From an uncultured Paracoccaceae bacterium (lineage in GTDB: Bacteria > Pseudomonadota > Alphaproteobacteria > Rhodobacterales > Rhodobacteraceae): a stretch of DNA of 64,000 bases. Every line of letters starts with the position of its first letter. The stretch's first letter is position 1. The notes beneath the pieces are model-generated. The model was not told the origin of the DNA. It worked only from the letters and a program-made list of their open reading frames with translations, and made no database searches. Shown one piece after another: positions 61,131 to 64,000 of this stretch. The position numbers were made by a program, and so were the translations under genes. The stretch covers positions 558,001 to 622,000 of the forward strand of contig CATOSB010000002.1 of the NCBI GenBank assembly GCA_951812305.1, read 5' to 3'.

Positions 61131-62516
61131 ATGGCGGAAGAGATTCAAACCGACGAGTTGAAAGAAGACGACCGCTACGAGTTGGACAAGGATGTCGTGC
61201 GGGAAATCGTCGAGGCTGCATCTGCCGGGGATTCCGACACTCTTGCCACCCTGATGGAACCGGTTCACGCCGCCGACATCGCCGACCTTCTCGAACAGGT
61301 GGAAACCGAGGAACGCGAAGCGATCCTGCGCATTTACGGCGCAGAGTTTGACGGTGAAATCTTGTCAGAGATCGATGAATCGATCCGCGAGGAAGTGATT
61401 GAGGCGCTGGAGCCGGAAGTTCTGGGCGAGGCGGTTCGTGAGCTGGAATCAGACGACGTGGTCGACCTGATCGAGGATCTGGGCAGCGATCAGCAGGAAG
61501 CGATCCTTGAGGTTCTGGAAGATGACGACCGGGCGGTTGTTGAACAAGCGCTTGCGTATCCGGAATTCTCTGCCGGTCGTCTGATGCAGCGCGAGTTGGT
61601 CGCGGGCCCCGATTTCTGGACTGTCGGCGACGCGATCGACTACATCCGAGCGCGCGAGGATCTGCCGGAGGATTTCTATCACCTCATTCTCGTTGACCCG
61701 GCGTTTCATCCCGTGGGTTACGTCACGCTCGGCAAGATTCTCGGGCACAAACGCGATGAAAAGCTGAGGGACATCACCGAGGAATCTTTTCGGACTATCG
61801 AGGTGACCGAAGACGAGGGCGAGGTTGCCTATGCCTTCAACCAATACCACCTGATTTCCGCGCCGGTCGTGGATGAGGACGGGCGGCTGGTCGGCGTGAT
61901 CACCATCGACGACGCAATGGTGGTGCTGGAAGAAGAAGCCGAAGAAGACATTCTGCGCCTTGCTGGTGTGTCCGATGAATCCTCGCTGGCAGACCGGGTG
62001 ATCGCCACGACGAAACGGCGGTTCCCCTGGCTGGCAGTCAATCTGGTGACGGCTGTTCTGGCATCGGTCGTAATTGCCTTCTTCGAAGACGCGATTGCGC
62101 AGCTTGTCGCGCTGGCCGTTCTGATGCCGATCATCGCGTCAATGGGCGGCAATGCGGGCACGCAGTCGCTGACCGTTGCGGTGCGGGCAATTGCCACCAA
62201 GGACCTTACGGGGTCAAACGTCTGGCGGGTTATACGACGCGAGGCACTCGTTGGATTGGTGAACGGCGTTCTGTTCGCGCTGGTGATTGGCGTTGTCGGG
62301 TTCGTCTGGTTCGGGTCAGCGATACTGGGCGCTGTGGCGGCGGTGGCGATGGTGATCAACCTGTTGGCCGCCGGGCTGGCGGGTGCGATGATCCCTGTCG
62401 CGCTGGATCGATTGCGGGTTGACCCGGCGCTGGCGTCGGGGGCTTTCGTAACGACCGTAACGGATGTGGTCGGGTTCTTCGCCTTCCTCGGTCTGGCCGC
62501 GTGGGTGCTGCTTTGA
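61131..62516 (+). CDS. mgtE: Magnesium transporter MgtE
   Basis: A 461-residue Mg2+ channel. The N-terminal acidic helical domain (about 20-140) has the usual paired ALxP-less repeats (MEPVHAADIADLLEQVETEER), then two CBS domains (about 150-270) that sense cytosolic Mg2+, and five transmembrane helices (about 300-461) with ASMGGNAGTQSLTVAVRAIA, the pore signature. The ATG at 61131 is the first that fits the family; the frame is open to 60609 but antisense to guaD. The stop overlaps the next gene's ATG in TGATG. Confidence 0.94.
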   Translation: MAEEIQTDELKEDDRYELDKDVVREIVEAASAGDSDTLATLMEPVHAADIADLLEQVETEEREAILRIYGAEFDGEILSEIDESIREEVIEALEPEVLGEAVRELESDDVVDLIEDLGSDQQEAILEVLEDDDRAVVEQALAYPEFSAGRLMQRELVAGPDFWTVGDAIDYIRAREDLPEDFYHLILVDPAFHPVGYVTLGKILGHKRDEKLRDITEESFRTIEVTEDEGEVAYAFNQYHLISAPVVDEDGRLVGVITIDDAMVVLEEEAEEDILRLAGVSDESSLADRVIATTKRRFPWLAVNLVTAVLASVVIAFFEDAIAQLVALAVLMPIIASMGGNAGTQSLTVAVRAIATKDLTGSNVWRVIRREALVGLVNGVLFALVIGVVGFVWFGSAILGAVAAVAMVINLLAAGLAGAMIPVALDRLRVDPALASGAFVTTVTDVVGFFAFLGLAAWVLL

Positions 62517-63049
62517 TGGACAAGGCGGCAGCGCGCAAAGCAGCATTCGCACGTCGCAAGGGAGCGCACAAATCCGGGCTCGATGCAGCGGCACAGGCAC
62601 ATTTGCGAACAGCTTTGGAACCGCACAAGAATACGGCGTTGGCTGGGTATATGCCGATCCGAACCGAGATCGACCCGCTGCCGGTAATGGCTGACTGGTC
62701 GAGCGTCGTTTGCGTTCCGGTCATTCAAGGCGCGGGGCTGCCATTGCTGTTTTATCGCTGGACGCCTGAGTGTGACATGGTTGCCGGGCCATTCGGCGCG
62801 GCGGTCCCGGCTGTTGCAGAAACGGTTATTCCAGCCGTTTTGATTGTGCCCTTGGTGGCGTTTGACGGGAACTTCATGCGTTTGGGATACGGCGGCGGGT
62901 TCTATGACCGGACACTCGAAAAGCTTCGCGCACAGCAAGAGACGGTTGCCATCGGATTTGCCTACGGCGCACAGGAAGCGAATGCGTTGCCAATGGAGCC
63001 CACGGATCAGCCGCTGGATCTGATCGTGACAGAAAAGGGAATTCTTTGA
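62516..63049 (+). CDS. 5-formyltetrahydrofolate cyclo-ligase
   Basis: A 177-residue enzyme that makes 5,10-methenyl-THF from 5-formyl-THF and ATP. Visible are the Arg/Lys-rich N-terminus (AARKAAFARRKGAHKSG), YMPIRTEIDPLP and the signature RLGYGGGFYDRTLEKL (about 121-136), the ATP/phosphate loop. The final sequence DLIVTEKGIL is the family end. It starts within the mgtE stop codon (TGATG), which supports translational coupling. Confidence 0.92.
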   Translation: MDKAAARKAAFARRKGAHKSGLDAAAQAHLRTALEPHKNTALAGYMPIRTEIDPLPVMADWSSVVCVPVIQGAGLPLLFYRWTPECDMVAGPFGAAVPAVAETVIPAVLIVPLVAFDGNFMRLGYGGGFYDRTLEKLRAQQETVAIGFAYGAQEANALPMEPTDQPLDLIVTEKGIL

Positions 63050-63233
63050 AACTAAGCCGGTTCGGCCATTTTGGGATGCGTTGCGGATTAGCCAGAAATG
63101 GGATTTCCCAACAACACTGATGGCTATCGAAATGACGGCCAACGATGGCCAGAGCGACACGCGTGACCAGGGCGGCAAAACTGACCGGCAGCTGCGCGTC
63201 AAAAATCAAGGGGCCCGTTCATTTCTGAATCGC

Positions 63234-64000
63234 TTACGCTACGCGCTGAATCATCGGAGCGTCGTCGCGTCGGTCATAGGCCTGCTTGATCAGGTCCGCC
63301 AACGCGGACAAGGCGGGGCTGGTCGGTTCCTTGACGCGGTAAAGCCCTATCGCCTGATCTTTCAGCGGCGGAAGCGCATCGCCATGCGCAATGGGCCGCA
63401 AATGCGGGCCTTCGGTGCCGGCCAGCCGCGCGGTAATCGCCAGATCAGCGCTGATCCCGGCGTCCAGCGCCATGTCGGACGTGGTTTCCAGCGCCATGTC
63501 CCAATCGATGCCTGCCTCTTCCAGCGCCCGCAAACTTGGCCCCCGGAAGCGGCAATTTGGGCAAAACCCGACCTGAAGCGGGCGTTCCTTCCAGATCAAG
63601 GTGTCTGGCGCACCTGTCCATTGCAGCGGCACGCGCGCCAGCGTTTCGCCGCTTGGGTCTATCTCGTCTTCTGTCGTCAGGATGATGTCGCATTCACCAG
63701 AGGCAAATTGCGCTTTCAACCGGGTCGTGTAGCCGTCGATCAATTGCACTTTGACCAGCGGGAATGTCGCGTTGAACCGCTTCAGAACCTCGGGGATCAA
63801 TGGGTACACGATATCATGGGGCACCCCCAGTTTGACCTCGCCCGTGTATTCCTCTGAGGTCAGGCGCCCCCAGACCTCATCGTTCAGTTCCAGCATCCGC
63901 TTTGCATAGCCCAGCAATTGCTCTCCGGCTGTGGTCAGCGCCATTGCACGCGACGACCTGTCCAGAAGCTGCAGGTCCAGCGCTTCCTCCAGTCGTTTCA
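63234..64000 (-). CDS. LysR-family regulator (partial, runs past the window end)
   Basis: About 255 codons of a LysR regulator; the start lies outside the window. The visible part begins within the HTH recognition region (KRLEEALDLQLLDRSSRAMALTTAGEQLL) and continues into the substrate-binding domain (VKLGVPHDIVYPLIPEVLKRF, then PLVKVQLIDGYTTRLKAQFASGECDIIL). The target is unknown. The 184 bases before its stop (63050-63233) show no gene. Confidence 0.87.
   Translation of the reverse strand, partial: KRLEEALDLQLLDRSSRAMALTTAGEQLLGYAKRMLELNDEVWGRLTSEEYTGEVKLGVPHDIVYPLIPEVLKRFNATFPLVKVQLIDGYTTRLKAQFASGECDIILTTEDEIDPSGETLARVPLQWTGAPDTLIWKERPLQVGFCPNCRFRGPSLRALEEAGIDWDMALETTSDMALDAGISADLAITARLAGTEGPHLRPIAHGDALPPLKDQAIGLYRVKEPTSPALSALADLIKQAYDRRDDAPMIQRVA

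Noticed and set aside
62874..63209. A 111-codon minus-strand frame opposite the cyclo-ligase end
   Set aside because: Most of it is antisense to the recognised cyclo-ligase and the rest shows no family features.
1..64000. CRISPR array, tRNA, rRNA, phage genes or toxin-antitoxin pair
   Set aside because: No regularly spaced direct repeats, no convincing T-loop and acceptor pairs, no structural phage genes and no recognised toxin or antitoxin were found by reading the window.

Overview
The window looks like chromosome from a marine alphaproteobacterium of the Rhodobacteraceae (Roseobacter group). The basis is protein character and gene neighbourhoods: rplY/pth, meaB, hrpB, a divergent phaC/phaZ pair, and a carnitine dehydrogenase fused to a thioesterase. 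The density of recent insertion sequences would suit an Octadecabacter-like genome, but genus level is a guess. No rRNA, tRNA, CRISPR array, phage module or replication origin was seen.

Layout. 1-1.6 kb: a repeat copy and an IS630 element. 1.6-9.3 kb: MFS exporter, ribosomal protein L25, an unknown one-TM protein, peptidyl-tRNA hydrolase, a DUF2237 protein, a small secreted PepSY-like pair with a membrane LuxR-type regulator, an EamA transporter and a fatty acid desaturase. 9.3-14.5 kb: an insertion hot spot. Two near-identical IS66-family (single-ORF, ISBst12-like) elements in opposite orientation flank an XRE regulator and a LysR gene with an in-frame amber codon. One splits the desaturase; the other separates a methyltransferase from its ribosome-binding site. 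15.3-19.5 kb: L-carnitine catabolism genes (SDR, dehydrogenase-thioesterase, BKACE cleavage enzyme) plus a frameshifted lipoprotein. 19.9-27.3 kb: accessory metabolism (aldo/keto reductase, VOC protein, ferric-reductase-like flavocytochrome, DUF4396 protein, an aldolase/LysE/sterol-desaturase operon, a Hint-domain protein), closed by a third IS66 copy. 29.3-39.9 kb: Rieske-glutamate-synthase fusion, folD, map, hrpB, a DUF3108 protein, meaB, an M24 peptidase and a PLP lyase. 40.0-43.1 kb: an iron-type alcohol dehydrogenase split by an IS630 element that itself holds two IS200/IS605 elements, one a remnant. 43.3-64 kb: mostly housekeeping (accA, aspS, cfa-like, carB, phaC, phaZ, guaD, mgtE, a 5-formyl-THF cyclo-ligase) with regulators and a tandem pair of small Tat-type secreted paralogues.

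The least explained structure is a dispersed intergenic repeat of about 110-185 bp with four copies (1-113 minus strand, 19663-19845, 29022-29183, 37440-37625). It has a conserved core and G/C-rich arms that can pair in two mutually exclusive ways. It lies only between genes, is not one of the recognised insertion sequences, and creates spurious small reading frames on its reverse strand.

The three IS66 copies differ by only a few bases, and each has its own perfect 8-bp target duplication, so transposition was recent and independent. At least four host genes are visibly damaged: the desaturase, the LysR regulator, the lipoprotein and the alcohol dehydrogenase. The methyltransferase has probably lost its native translation signal.
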